This document shows positions 15,850 to 25,564 of a DNA stretch of 64,000 nucleotides, one piece after another; the stretch's first letter is position 1, and every line of letters begins with the position of its first letter. Source of the stretch: Paulinella micropora (Eukaryota > Cercozoa > Imbricatea > Euglyphida); assembly GCA_009731375.1 (NCBI GenBank), contig BJOX01000043.1, positions 53,792-117,791 of the forward strand. Direction: 5' to 3'. The translations under genes were made by a program, and so were the position numbers. Under the pieces are notes generated by a model. It was not told the DNA's origin, did not search any database, and saw only the letters and a program-made list of their open reading frames with translations.

Positions 15850-15887
15850 TGTGGTTGTTGTTGTTGTTGTTCTTCTTGTTGTTGTTC

Positions 15888-15925
<38 letters not shown>

Positions 15926-16140
15926 CTTGTTGTTCTTGTTCAATTTATTAATGAAAAGTTATACAAAGTAATTGTTAAGTGCAACATGGTGCGTGGCTAC
16001 GGCCTTCCTTTCCACTTTCATCCCCAGCCGTCGGGACGCCAGAGTTGTTGTTGTTGTTGGTAATGGTGGTGTTGTTCCTTGTGTTGCTGTTGTTGTTTGT
16101 TGTTGTTGTTGCTGTTGCTGCTGCTGTTTAGCCCTAGTAC
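15850..16140. repeat. (TTG)n trinucleotides
   Basis: TTG arrays at 15850-15940 and 16043-16130. From 16140 to 16680 I see no supportable gene. Confidence 0.85.
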
Positions 16141-16689
16141 CAAATTTGTCCTTGCTACTTGTTGATGCAGTTTAGATTCCTTGCCTTCTAGTACTCCTTC
16201 TTTTGCTTATGCTTGTCTCTCTATTTGGCTGTAGAGGTAAGCAGACAGACAGAAAACTCAGATCACTCAATGAGTCATCAATCTCAGAAAGCAAGCCACG
16301 AATTTGTGGTGGCGAAGTTTGAAGTTTAATGTTCAGTGTTGTCTTGTGCTGGGCTTTGCAGGGCCGTGCTGTGACTGCGATGGAGTTAAGGTAGTGTTCG
16401 CGGAGTGGGGAAAGGCGCGCGGCGCGGCCGCCGTAATCGGAGGAATGAAGTTCAACGCTGTTTTTGGGCCGGCACAGCCAACGTGGACCGAGGGTTTACT
16501 GCCTAAACAATCTTGGCTATTGCCTATTATTTACCTTTGTACCAGGAAAATTAGCAACGTAAGTACTCCCTCAACCTAAGTACTAAACTAAGCTCCATTC
16601 CCCCTTCATTCCTTCCCTCCTACACGCTTTCTCTCTCGCGCCTTCATGTAATCATCCATGCAGCTGCAAATGTGCATGTATGCATGTAT

Positions 16690-16790
16690 GTACGTATGTA
16701 ATGTATTACATGACATTGCATTATATTACATTACACTACATTACATTGCATTACAGTCTCATTACATTGCACTACATTACGTTACATTAC
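16690..16790. repeat. ATTAC/GTAAT pentanucleotide satellite, left flank of PLV
   Basis: Degenerate TTACA units (TTACATTACACTACATTAC) continue right up to the viral terminus. The matching satellite resumes at 37714, so the virus integrated inside this repeat. Confidence 0.85.
16785..16790. other. target-site duplication CATTAC (left)
   Basis: CATTAC ends at 16790 and also begins at 37714, directly outside both termini. Five- to six-base duplications are the norm for Polinton-type rve integrases. Because the target is itself an ATTAC repeat, part of the match could be coincidental. Confidence 0.7.
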
Positions 16791-17067
16791 ACTACTATAG
16801 GTATTACTATAGCACTATATAAAATAAAGCTATTTTATACAAATTAGTCTTACTATTAATTTCAATAAAAATTCAATATAACAATCATCAAGCCATAAAT
16901 AGACTATATTTGAATTTCTTTCAATCTCTAAAAAAAATAACTTATCTATCTTTTGCCAAATAAATACTGAGAGAAATTAAAATCTGTTTCTTAGTTTTTC
17001 TTGGTGTGCTAGACTTAGTTATCTTTTTTGAAAAAATTAAAAGTCCTCCCTATTGCGAGTTTGATTA
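16791..17067 (+). repeat. PLV left terminal inverted repeat
   Basis: Begins ACTACTATAGGTATTACTAT and matches the complement of 37405-37713. The innermost 83 bases, ending TATTGCGAGTTTGATTA, are identical in the two TIRs. The outer part differs by about a dozen substitutions and two indels of roughly 10 and 20 bases. For protein-primed replication these are expected to be the origins. Confidence 0.95.
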
Positions 17068-17109
17068 ATTAATTTTTTCCATTATTTTTTAACCAATCTA
17101 TATAGACCA

Positions 17110-17382
17110 ATGACCACCCTCACTAGACTATGTGAAAAATTTGGAAAACTTTCAATTGAGAAGAATAAGGAATTCTTTTCAGTAAGAGATTTCCAACAGA
17201 TAATTGATGAAAAAATTAAGGCTATTGAAAAAAGTAGAGAAGGAAAGCCGACCGATGTTTTTCCGTTCGGTAAGTATCGCGGGAAGAAGGTTTCAGATAT
17301 TGCTACCATTGATAAGCCATATCTTAAATGGGTTATGAAACAGCCTGGTTTGATAAATTTACAGACATTAAAAGTGAAGTAA
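17110..17382 (+). CDS. ExoX C-terminal-like (DUF3820-type) small protein
   Basis: A 90-residue protein whose second half, FPFGKYRGKKVSDIATIDKP followed by YLKWV, matches the small domain found at the C-terminus of exodeoxyribonuclease X and in standalone DUF3820-type proteins (FGKYKGxxxxDIxxxDPxYLxWL). No exonuclease catalytic domain is present, so it is probably a nucleic-acid-binding accessory protein. It is the first gene inside the left TIR, reads inward and is intact. A diverged tandem copy follows in the same frame. Confidence 0.7.
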   Translation: MTTLTRLCEKFGKLSIEKNKEFFSVRDFQQIIDEKIKAIEKSREGKPTDVFPFGKYRGKKVSDIATIDKPYLKWVMKQPGLINLQTLKVK

Positions 17383-17424
17383 AAAAATATTAACATTAAA
17401 ATAAAATAAAGTATCTTTATATAT

Positions 17425-17874
17425 ATGATGACTGACTTGAAAACCAAACAGGACTACTTAAACGAAATTGAAAAATGGAACATTGACAGCGAAATTAAAA
17501 AACCTACGATTAAATAGACTAAACCTGACATTGTTTCTTTCTATGAGCAATACAAGCCACGTGATGATAATGTGAAAGTAGTTATTCCATTGGAGATTAC
17601 ATTAGAAAAAATGATGGAGGAACAAAGCACTCCTTTCAAGGAAACAGATCTTGTTGTGAGCGAGACAGATATCACTGAAATAAAGGCTAATGTAGGCAAG
17701 GAGATAGCGAATGGTACAGACGAAGGATGCATAGCAAAAAAAGATGTCATTCTTCAATATGGAAAATATGCACACAAAAACATGTAAGATATTGCCAAGA
17801 TTGATAAACCATACCTTGAATTGTTAGTTCATCAGGCATGGTGCCAAAATGTTGATGACATAAAAATTCTTTGA
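17425..17874 (+). pseudogene. second ExoX-C-like gene, two in-frame stops
   Basis: From ATG 17425 the frame encodes a charged region and then LQYGKYAHKNM, stop, DIAKIDKPYLELLV, clearly parallel to GKYRGKKVSDIATIDKPYLKWV of the preceding gene. In-frame TAG at 17515 and TAA at 17785 interrupt it. The final TGA (17872) is the first base triplet of the conserved 3' motif. A duplicated, decaying paralogue. Confidence 0.65.
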
Positions 17875-17976
17875 TATTTTGTTCTGACTTCATCATCACA
17901 AAACATTGCTTTCCATTTTATTTTTTATATTTTTTTTCAATGTTTGTTGAAGACGTAGTCTGAAACAAATATCACT
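17872..17976. terminator. paired 3'-end motifs between convergent genes
   Basis: The plus strand has TGATATTTTGTTCTGACTTC at 17872. The minus strand, read from 17974, has TGATATTTGTTTCAGACTAC. Both contain the stop codon of the gene they close and are followed by AACAAACATTG or CAAAACATTG. Similar motifs close other genes at 24062, 25567 and 30521. Likely transcription end or polyadenylation signals. Confidence 0.5.
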
Positions 17977-19189
17977 GATCTTCAATAAAATTAGCGATAA
18001 CATTAACATTTGAACCATTATTAGCAGTAGCAACGGATTTCTGTGTAAAAGTCAATACATCACTAGGAGACAGATATATATCATAATTTCTGAGATTTAC
18101 TTGTTGAGTTGATTGAGAATTTACGTAAAGTTTAAAAATTGTTGTTCCGTTGGCAACGCCACTCGCCTTTGTATCAGTATCTACAATTGAATACTTAGAA
18201 TCAACATCCGCAAAACCTGCTCCAGTTAGTGTTCCATTCAATACCATTCTTACGACACAATCCTTTGAATCTTCATTCGTAATACTTATCAAAGTGGGAT
18301 AAACATTTGAATAATTTGTTAAATTAGCATCGCCTGCATCAAATGTTGCTTTGTTCCTGATACCAATAATAGTGCTTTCACTTGTGTTTGCTGCTTTACT
18401 TCCTTCCACTTGGTTTGTTATACTTGTGTTTATCGTATTACTTCTTTCAATAAATAATCCAACACTCACGGTTTTAAGAGTTTGAATTCCGGTAGAAGCA
18501 TCATTCCTCATTAGTGCAGTAAATGATAAAGTAGTATTTCTTAGACTTACACCTGTGTTGGCATTTGCATACTTAATAGTATGGACTAATTGAAATTCGC
18601 CTGTCCTAGGATTTTCAATAGAAAACCTTATAGCACCAAAGCCTAAATATTGAAATTGAATTTGGAATACATTTCCTTTTACTCCAATCAATAACAGACA
18701 TATCTTTTGTTCCATTGCACGGGTCATCCCAGATTGCTTGTTGAATATAAGTTGTTGCCCCTCCTTTGGCATGTAGAATACTCATCCCGACATTAGATTT
18801 GAAAAATAGAAACCTACACACGAATAATAGGCTTTTGTGTCATCAGTTGTCCATATAGCAGTGAAGCGACCAACAACTCCCATACCCGTCCGATATTTTA
18901 TTCTTCTTTTACTTGTTAGGATACCATTGGCCGTGTTATCGGCTTGAGTTTTTAATTCTGCCATATTATTCAAAAATGACACAGAAGATTTTGTTTCTGT
19001 TTTAGTCCATACCCTTGTATTAATAGTATATGGAAAGATTTCCTGAACAACTGGAGTTAATTGTCCAACTAGTGTTTCTCCAAAAGCAGTTTTCATATTA
19101 TCAGTTTTAATACCACCATCATATCCTACTTTGACATTTATAAAATCTCCGTCTGGATTTTGTGAGATTAAATTTCTCTGGTGAGACAT
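17972..19189 (-). pseudogene. minor capsid / penton-type structural protein, frameshifted
   Basis: About 405 codons. From ATG 19189: MSHQRNLISQNPDGDFINVK, then RIKYRTGMGVVGRFTAIW, KGNVFQIQFQYLGFGAIRF and RTGEFQLVHTIKYANANTG. The RxGxGxxxRFTA and KGNVFQIxxQxLGxGAI pattern is one I associate with large virion proteins of PLVs and algal viruses. Placement next to the major capsid gene suggests the minor capsid or penton. Two compensating frameshifts (about 18805 and 18690) enclose a segment in another frame (VGMSILHAKGGATTYIQQ). The rest is open. The promoter module lies just upstream at 19196. Function by position and pattern, not proven. Confidence 0.7.
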
Positions 19190-19195
19190 ATTGTG

Positions 19196-19225
19196 TATAA
19201 AAAATCGCTCGCGATTTTGCTATAT
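19196..19225 (-). promoter_or_regulatory. inverted-repeat TATA-like promoter module
   Basis: Read on the minus strand: TATAGCAAAATCGCGAGCG then ATTTTTTATA, ending 7 bases before ATG 19189. The core AAATCGCGAGCGATTT is an inverted repeat. The same module precedes three other genes in this element. Confidence 0.6.
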
Positions 19226-19299
19226 AACGAGTTTATATATAAAACAAAAAAAAATTATTTAAATCATTTATATTTTATTCAGATATCTGTTAATATCCA

Positions 19300-20853
19300 T
19301 TATGAAATAGTAATAACATTTGCCTTCACTTGAACCTCTCGCTGAGTGATAGCCAGAGTGTAATGATTGAGACCATTAACACCTGGAGTAGTAGCCATCA
19401 TCTCCCAGCGTCTCTCTTGAGAAAGGTCAAGCCCACTAATTTCATTCTGGTCTTTACTCCAAAGCGGGCGAGTGGTGTTGTCAAATGTATCCACCCAGAA
19501 CCAGTTATATTGATAGATATTGCTATTTACCAAAGCACTGCCTTCAATCTTATTTTTTAGATACATGTAATCTTCAAGGATTGTATTTGCAGTGCCTATA
19601 TTAAATTCTTGAAGTCTAGACCCGTCAAGGGTAGTATAGAAGGAAGTAATCTTTGAACCATTCCTATTATCGTTATCATACGCTGTATTCTTTGTTTCTT
19701 CATTATTGAATGCCGAATGGTAAATTTTCTTAATTCTCCGTCCGTGTCAGCTATCGAACCTCATAATAATGTTCTGACTTGGAGATGCCTGAATTGTGTT
19801 TTTGTATGAGTATGGGTAGTCAATCGTAAAAGACATACCTTCGGCACTGCTCACTTTTTGTTGAATAGACTGGATAACATCAGGGTTTGTTTCAACCGCT
19901 AGAAACAAGTTTAAGTTTGCAACCTGCGAATTAGCGGTGCAAGGAAAAGAACCTTGATTTGCTGTGTTAATATTGGTAGCAAGACCTGTATTAGCATCAA
20001 CACCACCAACGTGATAAACAGTTTTATTACTAGCAGCCCAAACAATTCTCATGGTCAGAATTTCAGGAAACATAATAGTCTTATCAAGTGCGAAAATAGT
20101 ATTGTAAATCATAGACAATGGAATCTTCACGAAAATAATGGGGTCTGTGTTAGCACCACCAATACCTCCCTCAAGATACTTCGCCTCAGTGTATGAAACA
20201 TTCACAGCAGACAAAGCACCCGCTCCAGTTGTCAGCAAAGTATCACCATGTCTTCGTGGATTAAGTGATGGAGGAGCGATAGCCCCAGCAATAGCATTAC
20301 CAAAACGGTTTAATGTTGCCTGAAGGTGACCATCGGTATCAATACTACCCGCTACAGTCGCTACACTTGCCTGTTGACCAGCATACACGTTAGCAGTAAA
20401 GGCTGTTGTAGCACGTCCATCAGCATTACACTTTTGAAGCATACACCCGACACCAACACCTGCTCCATGGTTCTCAAGTGCCAAAAAGTCCTTCAATGAA
20501 GTCTCAGGCTTCCAAATCATTTTCGTAATAGTTCCGACATTATTCAAATCACACAAATAAACACCGCTACGGGTTTGAAGTTGAATCTGTCTAATCATAC
20601 TCAAACAATCCATAAAAATACGATTGTGTCTATCTGCAACTCCTGAAGCACCTGGGGCGTAAGTGAAACTCAGCACCGACTTTGCCAAGTTAAATGGGCG
20701 ACTGATAAGGTCGAATGTGCTTTCCTGACCGCCCGCTGAAGTAACAACAACATTTCCTGCTCCTTCGCGAGGAGTAAGTTTGTTAAGGCGATACAAACCG
20801 CTGATATAATCAGTCTTACTGAAGTCTAATTCTCCGCCGTGTTGAGTTGGCAT
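19300..20853 (-). pseudogene. MCP: major capsid protein (double jelly-roll type), one nonsense codon
   Basis: 517 codons, the usual size for PLV major capsid proteins. It starts MPTQHGGELDFSKTDYISGL, with the middle region YLEGGIGGANTDPIIFVKIP typical of these capsids, and ends ITQREVQVKANVITIS with TAA. A single in-frame TGA at 19747-19749 splits it into 368 and 148 codons; the reading continues in the same frame (HGRRIKKIYHSAFNNEETKN) to the true end. CGA-to-TGA would explain the lesion. The capsid forms trimeric capsomers of an icosahedral virion. Identified by overall pattern and operon context. Confidence 0.85.
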
Positions 20854-21060
20854 TTTTGTTTTTTTAGGCAGTTGTTAAAATTAACTAATTCACCAGAATA
20901 TATTTATAGAAAAAATAAATAATTCTAAAATTAAAATTAATTATTGATATTTTATTCACCCGCTTCGCGGTTTCATAAAACATCGTTTCCAATCAACTCG
21001 CCTTTCTTCGATGTTTGACAATAAACGAGAGTGCGTAGCACGAAGTGAAATTGTCAAATA
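20854..21060. promoter_or_regulatory. intergenic region upstream of MCP
   Basis: AT-rich DNA with TATAAATATATT about 50 bases before the MCP start (20904-20916). Further out is an AAAACATCG...CGATGTTTG stem pair (20979-21027) and, at 21030-21064, a copy of the GAGTGCGTAGCACGAAG hairpin with no gene behind it on the plus strand. Confidence 0.45.
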
Positions 21061-21857
21061 TCATCTAAATTTTAACAAATTGAAAAATGATGTAAATAAA
21101 TTAAAATAATTAGTCTCTCTGTAAATTAATAATGTCATAACAATACCTAACCCATTAAGATTTATAGCCTGATCGTTTTCGTCTGTAAGATAAAACCTAT
21201 ATACATTATTTGAACTGGTTGATAATTTCTTACTATACTAAGACCCACTCCCGTCGTATATAATGGCTCCAAATGGAATTTCGTTGGCAGTGTATATTTC
21301 TTGTAGCACGTGATTATCTCCTTCCCCCACTAAGTCTGATTAAAGATTCAGAGAATAATTACATTTGGTGATTTAATAAAATTATTAGCAAAGAAATATG
21401 TTGAATTTCTATCAAACCCCATAACCTCGTGAATACGAGTTTCGCCGTCAAATATGAACCTCGGTTGAATATCGACATTGCCAGATACACTGAAAGTTAA
21501 TTTGCCGTCTTCAGGGTCCATGTTTGTGTTGTTGCTCGTTATTGTGTATGTGTAATGGTTGGGGCTGTCTGCGGTTAGCACCTCGGCCAGTTTATTTTTT
21601 CAATTGTTCATTGTGTAGTTTCCTTCAGGTATCGTAATTAAAGTCTCATATCCGTCTTCGCTAAGTGTAAAGGTATTATATGGTGAGGCCACCAAATAAT
21701 ATGACTTCGGAATGTAAATGGGTAATATTTTGCAGTGTGTGGGATTGTCTAGCCCCTTCATATTGACTTCGTGTGTAAAGTGGCTGTCCGTGCCAGTTAT
21801 CCTATTTTTACTATTTAAGTAGCAAATACTACTTGACCTACCCCCTTTGTAGTCCAT
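21061..21857 (-). pseudogene. beta-rich structural protein, multiply disrupted
   Basis: From ATG 21857: MDYKGGRSSSICYLNSKNRI, TILPIYIPKSYY-like strand region, then after a TGA (21600) KNKLAEVLTADSPNHYTYTI and FDGETRIHEVMGF. After another TGA (21348) and a frameshift it continues as GEGDNHVLQEIYTANEIPFG, a TAG, and FYLTDENDQAINLNGLGIV, to TGA 21061. Predicted beta-strand pattern and a place in the capsid cluster suggest a virion component. No named family recognised. Confidence 0.55.
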
Positions 21858-21883
21858 GATATATTATTATAGATAAATATTTT

Positions 21884-22028
21884 TTACAAAAAGGTGTCAA
21901 ATCCATACCCATTCTGTGCTTTTAATTTTTCCGCTTCTTCTTCTTTTAAGTCTGTATATCCGTTAGCAAACTTAAACCGGTTTCCTTTCGCCCGCTCCAT
22001 TAAAAACCTCATACGATGCCAACCGCAC
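21884..22028 (-). pseudogene. truncated C-terminal gene remnant
   Basis: An open frame without its own start encodes RFKFANGYTDLKEEEAEKLK and ends GYGFDTFL TAA. Its 5' part is replaced at 22029 by the duplicated ATPase segment, so it is the tail of a lost gene. Product unknown. Confidence 0.45.
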
Positions 22029-22348
22029 GTGTATTGTTGAAGCGATAATGACAATACGGGTTTTTCTGTCTGTTGTCCGTTTCAGTATTTCAAAAAGTGC
22101 TGTCGTTTTTCCACTTTTCTTACGGGCAAGTAGAAATATATTAGCATACGGCTCATTGAATAATTTATAACCTTTGGCTTTTTTGTTTCCTTCGCCTTCC
22201 TGCTTTACCGGCTTAACTTTTACATTGTTAATCTTCTCCATTGATATTTTAGAATTGCGTTTCGTGCTCCGCACTCTCTCTTATTCTAAAACATCGTTTT
22301 TTTCATTTACAAGAAATTAAATGGTTTTACGATGTTTGTTGAAGACGT
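22029..22348 (-). repeat. 320-bp duplicate of the ATPase promoter and N-terminus (copy 1)
   Basis: 98% identical (about 5 differences) to 25230-25549. It contains the AACATCG stem, the GTGCGGAGCACG hairpin and the first 71 codons of the packaging ATPase from ATG 22241, including an intact Walker A, ARKKSGKTT. It fuses out of frame to unrelated sequence at 22028, so it cannot make a whole ATPase. Confidence 0.9.
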
Positions 22349-23165
22349 CTCATTATTTCATCTATTTCATTAGTCATTAAACCGCGACCCTCTCCTTGTA
22401 AGGGGACTTGCTCTGGCTGTGGCTCTGGTTGCTCTGGCTCAGGCTGTAGTTGCTGTGGCTACTCTGGATGTGGTTGCTGTGGCTCCTCTGGCTGTGGTTG
22501 CTGTTGGTCGGGCTGTTGCTCTAGCTCTGGCTGTGGCTCTAATGGCGGGGTAATGGTAGATGGTGGCATCCCCTCGTCAATATTTAAATCTGTTGAAACT
22601 TGTTTATCTAAATTTGGATCGGAAATCATTTTGTTCGTTAGAGTATTTACAAAATCATGTTTGTTCATTGTGTGTTTCCAATCCTTTCGTGCTAAGTATT
22701 TTTTTATTTTCGCTATTGAAAAACTTTTGCTATCATTTTTTCTAGTGTAAGGTGTAATTTCCTACCTGCCCCTCCTTGGCTCCCCATATACTCATCATAC
22801 TTAGCATAATCTGCTATTTTCTTTTTTATTTGTTTCTCATCGGTTCCTACATTAATATTAAACTTTCTAACCATTTCTATAATCTATTTGCTATTTTCTC
22901 TATGTTTCAATTTTGTATGTCCGTCCATTTCAAGTTTCCTTTTTAAGGCTCGTGATAAATCAACGATTTTTATTTCTGGTAAATACTTTTTTGATAAGGT
23001 TTCATTCATTTTTTGCTTAAATTGTAAATTTTTAACATCATTTTCCGTTGCTTCCCCCTTTTTTTCTGCTTGTGCTAGTGCTTTCTTCATATCAGTCAGT
23101 TTTGCATTTTTCTGTTGCAATAATCTAATACCATCTGCTGTTTTTTGTATCATAATATTAGTCAT
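22327..23165 (-). pseudogene. Q/P-rich C-terminal protein with helical N-terminus, disrupted
   Basis: Start ATG 23165: MTNIMIQKTADGIRLLQQKN, helical and basic. TAG at 22884 is followed in frame by MVRKFNINVGTDEKQIKKKI and YDEYMGSQGGAGRKLHLTLE. A shift near 22735 leads to IKKYLARKDWKHTMNKHDF. The tail is a Gln/Pro/Glu repeat with TAG at 22459 where a Gln is expected, then MTNEIDEIMRRLQQTS and TAA at 22327. It starts 12 bases after the coiled-coil gene ends. Function unknown. Confidence 0.5.
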
Positions 23166-23180
23166 TTTTTAATCTCTTCG

Positions 23181-23882
23181 TCAGTAAAATAAGCAGATTT
23201 CAAAAGTTATGTTTTCATCTAGTTCAGGGTCTTCTGCAGGAGAGGGTTTTGGTAGTGGTGACACTGGTGTAGGTGGTTGATTATTCACATATGGCTGTGC
23301 TTGTATAAACTGCGGTTGATATTGCGGATGTGGTAATAGTAATAATTTTTGTTTTCTATCGTGTTCAAACTTTACATCTTCTATAAGTTTTTGCTCCTTC
23401 TTTATTTCTCTTTTCATTTCGTCTTGTCTTTCCTTCATTTCGGCATCCTCCTTCCTCTCTCTTCTTTTCTTTTCTTATTCTTTCTCTTCAATGTCTTTCA
23501 TTTCTTTTATTTCCAACCTTTTCTTTTCTTCTTCTATCTCATACCTTTTCTTTTTTTCCTTTTCTTCCTCGTCATGTGTTAATTCATATTTCTTTTGTAA
23601 GTTGCTTTGTATCTGGTTTCTTTTCTCGTGCTCAAGACGATTGAAATCAGATTTGATTATTTTTTCTCTTGGTTTGCGACTAACCCTTTGCGACTTCGGT
23701 TTACCAATATATTTTAAAAACAACTTAACGATTTGAAGTGTGCTCATATCATTTGTTTTCTTACCGAAATTAAGATAATATTTTTTACCCTTCTGGATAA
23801 TATAAGGTATCCCACTCTTATTTCTATACACTCGTGGGGGTCTTACCTTAGGTTTCCTTGTTTTTTTGGTTTTAGCAACCAT
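23181..23882 (-). pseudogene. basic coiled-coil protein, one in-frame stop
   Basis: ATG 23882 opens a Lys/Arg-rich N-terminus (MVAKTKKTRKPKVRPPRVYR; GIPYIIQKGKKYYLNFGKKT), then a long charged Glu/Lys coiled coil (roughly residues 90-185) and a Pro-rich tail (PPTPVSPLPKPSPAEDP). TAA at 23475 interrupts the coiled coil; the same frame continues to TGA 23181. Probably a DNA-binding or core protein. The promoter region (23884-23955) is almost the same as that of the integrase. No family recognised. Confidence 0.55.
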
Positions 23883-23883
23883 T

Positions 23884-23955
23884 TGATATGTTAGAATTGC
23901 GCTTCGTGCTTCGCACTCTCTCTTATAAAAAAATCACGAGTGATTTTTGCTATAA
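23884..23955 (-). promoter_or_regulatory. two-part promoter: inverted repeat plus GTGCG hairpin
   Basis: On the minus strand: TTATAGCAAAAATCACTCG then TGATTTTTTTATAA, then GTGCGAAGCACGAAGCGC and ATTCTAACATATC before ATG. The integrase gene has the same arrangement on the other strand at 30622-30692. Confidence 0.65.
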
Positions 23956-24060
23956 CACTTCGTTTATATTCTAAAACATCGTTTTTTTATTTTAGGAAAA
24001 AATAATGTTCATCGATGTTTTATGATGACGGCAGTCAGAACAAAATATCAAAAATATCAT

Positions 24061-24309
24061 TTAATGAAACTTTACAGCCCCTCCTCGTTGCTTACCATAT
24101 CCGAGTTTTGATGCTGCAGCACTAACACTACCTGCGTAAGGCACCCCAATGCTACTCAATGCCCCCGCAGTTCTAGAGATTACCTTATTATCGCGAAGGA
24201 ATTTATTAACAGCCAAGGCCGTTTTTCCGACCTTTGCCCAGTTAATCTTTCCTCCCCTTTGTCCACATCCCTTCTTCTTAGTTTTCTTTTTTCCTCCCTT
24301 CTGTGGCAT
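24061..24309 (-). CDS. small basic Gly-rich structural/core protein
   Basis: 82 residues, intact: MPQKGGKKKTKKKGCGQRGG, then WAKVGKTALAVNKFLRDNK, a hydrophobic GALSSIGVPYAGSVSAAASK and a Gly/Lys end. The basic head and amphipathic, Ala/Gly-rich tail resemble small virion or core peptides of PLVs and adenovirus-like viruses. Upstream codons in the same frame (YYTPVSPVIILQPSGYNIGY) suggest the protein may originally have begun about 25 residues earlier. Lies just downstream of the ATPase. Confidence 0.5.
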   Translation of the reverse strand: MPQKGGKKKTKKKGCGQRGGKINWAKVGKTALAVNKFLRDNKVISRTAGALSSIGVPYAGSVSAAASKLGYGKQRGGAVKFH

Positions 24310-24408
24310 TGATGGATTGTATCCGATGTTATATCCTGATGGTTGTAAAATTATTACTGGTGATACTGGCGTATAATATACATGAAAACAAAATAATTAT
24401 AAAAAATA

Positions 24409-24993
24409 TTATTTCATGCGATAGGCAAAAAAATTTCTTAACTCATCATCAACACTTGAGACATAAAGAAAATTAAATCGTTCCTTTGTTGCTTCGTGAT
24501 ACTTTTCCAGAAAGTAGTCAAAGTCGAAAGATAAGTCTAAATGTTTATACACGAGTTCCATTTTGTCCTGAGACTGACCCGGAAAGATTAATAAATAATC
24601 TAACTGCTTAATGGCTTCTGGCCGTAGGTCGTTCAGATACTGGCTTGACATAATCACCTTACTTTTATAGTGCCTGTTCTTTTTTAACAAATCGCTTACG
24701 GACTTATCTCTTAATCCACTTCCTAAATCGTCCAAAACAAAAACAACCTCTGGTGAAATATACTTGCTCGGTCGTTCTTTTGGTGCCTCCGCGGCGCTCT
24801 GTTTCTTTTCTTTTCCGAAATAAAGAAATTGTGGTTTCTCTATTTCCTCTTTGTCCTGTTTTACTTCGCCTTCGTGTTGCTCGTCATGTCTGTTCAGTTT
24901 GTCAAGTTCATAGTCTATCACATTAACACCATCTGATTTGAGAAAGGTATATATTGCCATTGGGTTTCCCCTGTTATTGAAGTGCTTTACCAT
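24409..24993 (-). pseudogene. packaging ATPase, C-terminal half
   Basis: Encodes VKHFNNRGNPMAIYTFLKS, then Walker B with VVFVLDDLGSGL, then a sensor-like SKVIMSSQYLNDLRPEAIK, and ends NFFAYRMK with TAA. This is the C-terminal half of an FtsK/HerA-A32-type genome-packaging ATPase. The N-terminal half with Walker A lies at 25221-25442, separated by a 217-bp MITE. Without the insertion the protein would be about 265 residues, typical for PLVs. Confidence 0.8.
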
Positions 24994-25003
24994 TGCTTTA
25001 CAA

Positions 25004-25220
25004 ATGAGAAGTTCCTAGTTATTAAATACAATGCGCAATGACTTCAAGTGCTTCGATCTCAGCCAATGCTGGTTGCTGTCGCTTGTGCAGTGGCTCGTTT
25101 GAAACCCCTCGTCAAGAGCTTACTAATGAGCTAAGCTAGAGATACTGGACACCAGTATTGACTGAGAACGAAGCATTTGAAGTCATTGCTCATTGTAGTT
25201 AAGGACAAGGAAATTCTCAT
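25004..25220. mobile_element. MITE inserted in the packaging ATPase
   Basis: Starts ATGAGAAGTTCC and ends GGAAATTCTCAT. The arms are long imperfect inverted repeats (AATGACTTCAAGTGCTTCG on the left against CGAAGCATTTGAAGTCATT on the right). A related copy of the same size sits in host DNA at 44952-45165. No clear target duplication and no coding capacity. It interrupts an open reading frame, so it arrived after viral integration or in a defective copy. Confidence 0.85.
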
Positions 25221-25442
25221 GTAGTCCTTGTGTATTGTTGAAGCGATAATGACAATACGGGTTTTTCTGTCTGTTGTCCGTTTCAGTATTTCAAAAAGTG
25301 CTGTCGTTTTTCCCCTTTTCTTACGGGCAAGTAGAAATATATTAGCATACGGCTCATTGAATCATTTATAACCTTTTGCTTTTTTGTTTCCTTCGCCTTC
25401 CTGCTTTACCTGCTTAACTTTTACATTGTTAATCTTCTCCAT
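25221..25442 (-). pseudogene. packaging ATPase, N-terminal part (Walker A)
   Basis: From ATG 25442: MEKINNVKVKQVKQEGEG, then NIFLLARKKRGKTTALFE and RIVIIASTIH, stopping at the MITE. A TGA at 25362-25364 replaces TTA of the sister copy, and the Walker A Ser is Arg (KKRGKTT against KKSGKTT at 22 kb). The copy is thus triply damaged: nonsense codon, P-loop change and insertion. Confidence 0.85.
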
Positions 25443-25549
25443 TGATATTTTAGAATTGCGTTTCGTGCTCCGCACTCTCTCTTATTCTAAAACATTGTTT
25501 TTTTCATTTACAAGAAATTAAATGGTTTTACGATGTTTGTTGAAGACGT
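25230..25549 (-). repeat. 320-bp segment, copy 2 (parental locus)
   Basis: Parental copy of the duplicate at 22029-22348; here it is contiguous, apart from the MITE, with the ATPase C-terminal half. Confidence 0.85.
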
Positions 25550-25564
25550 AGTCTGAAACAAATA

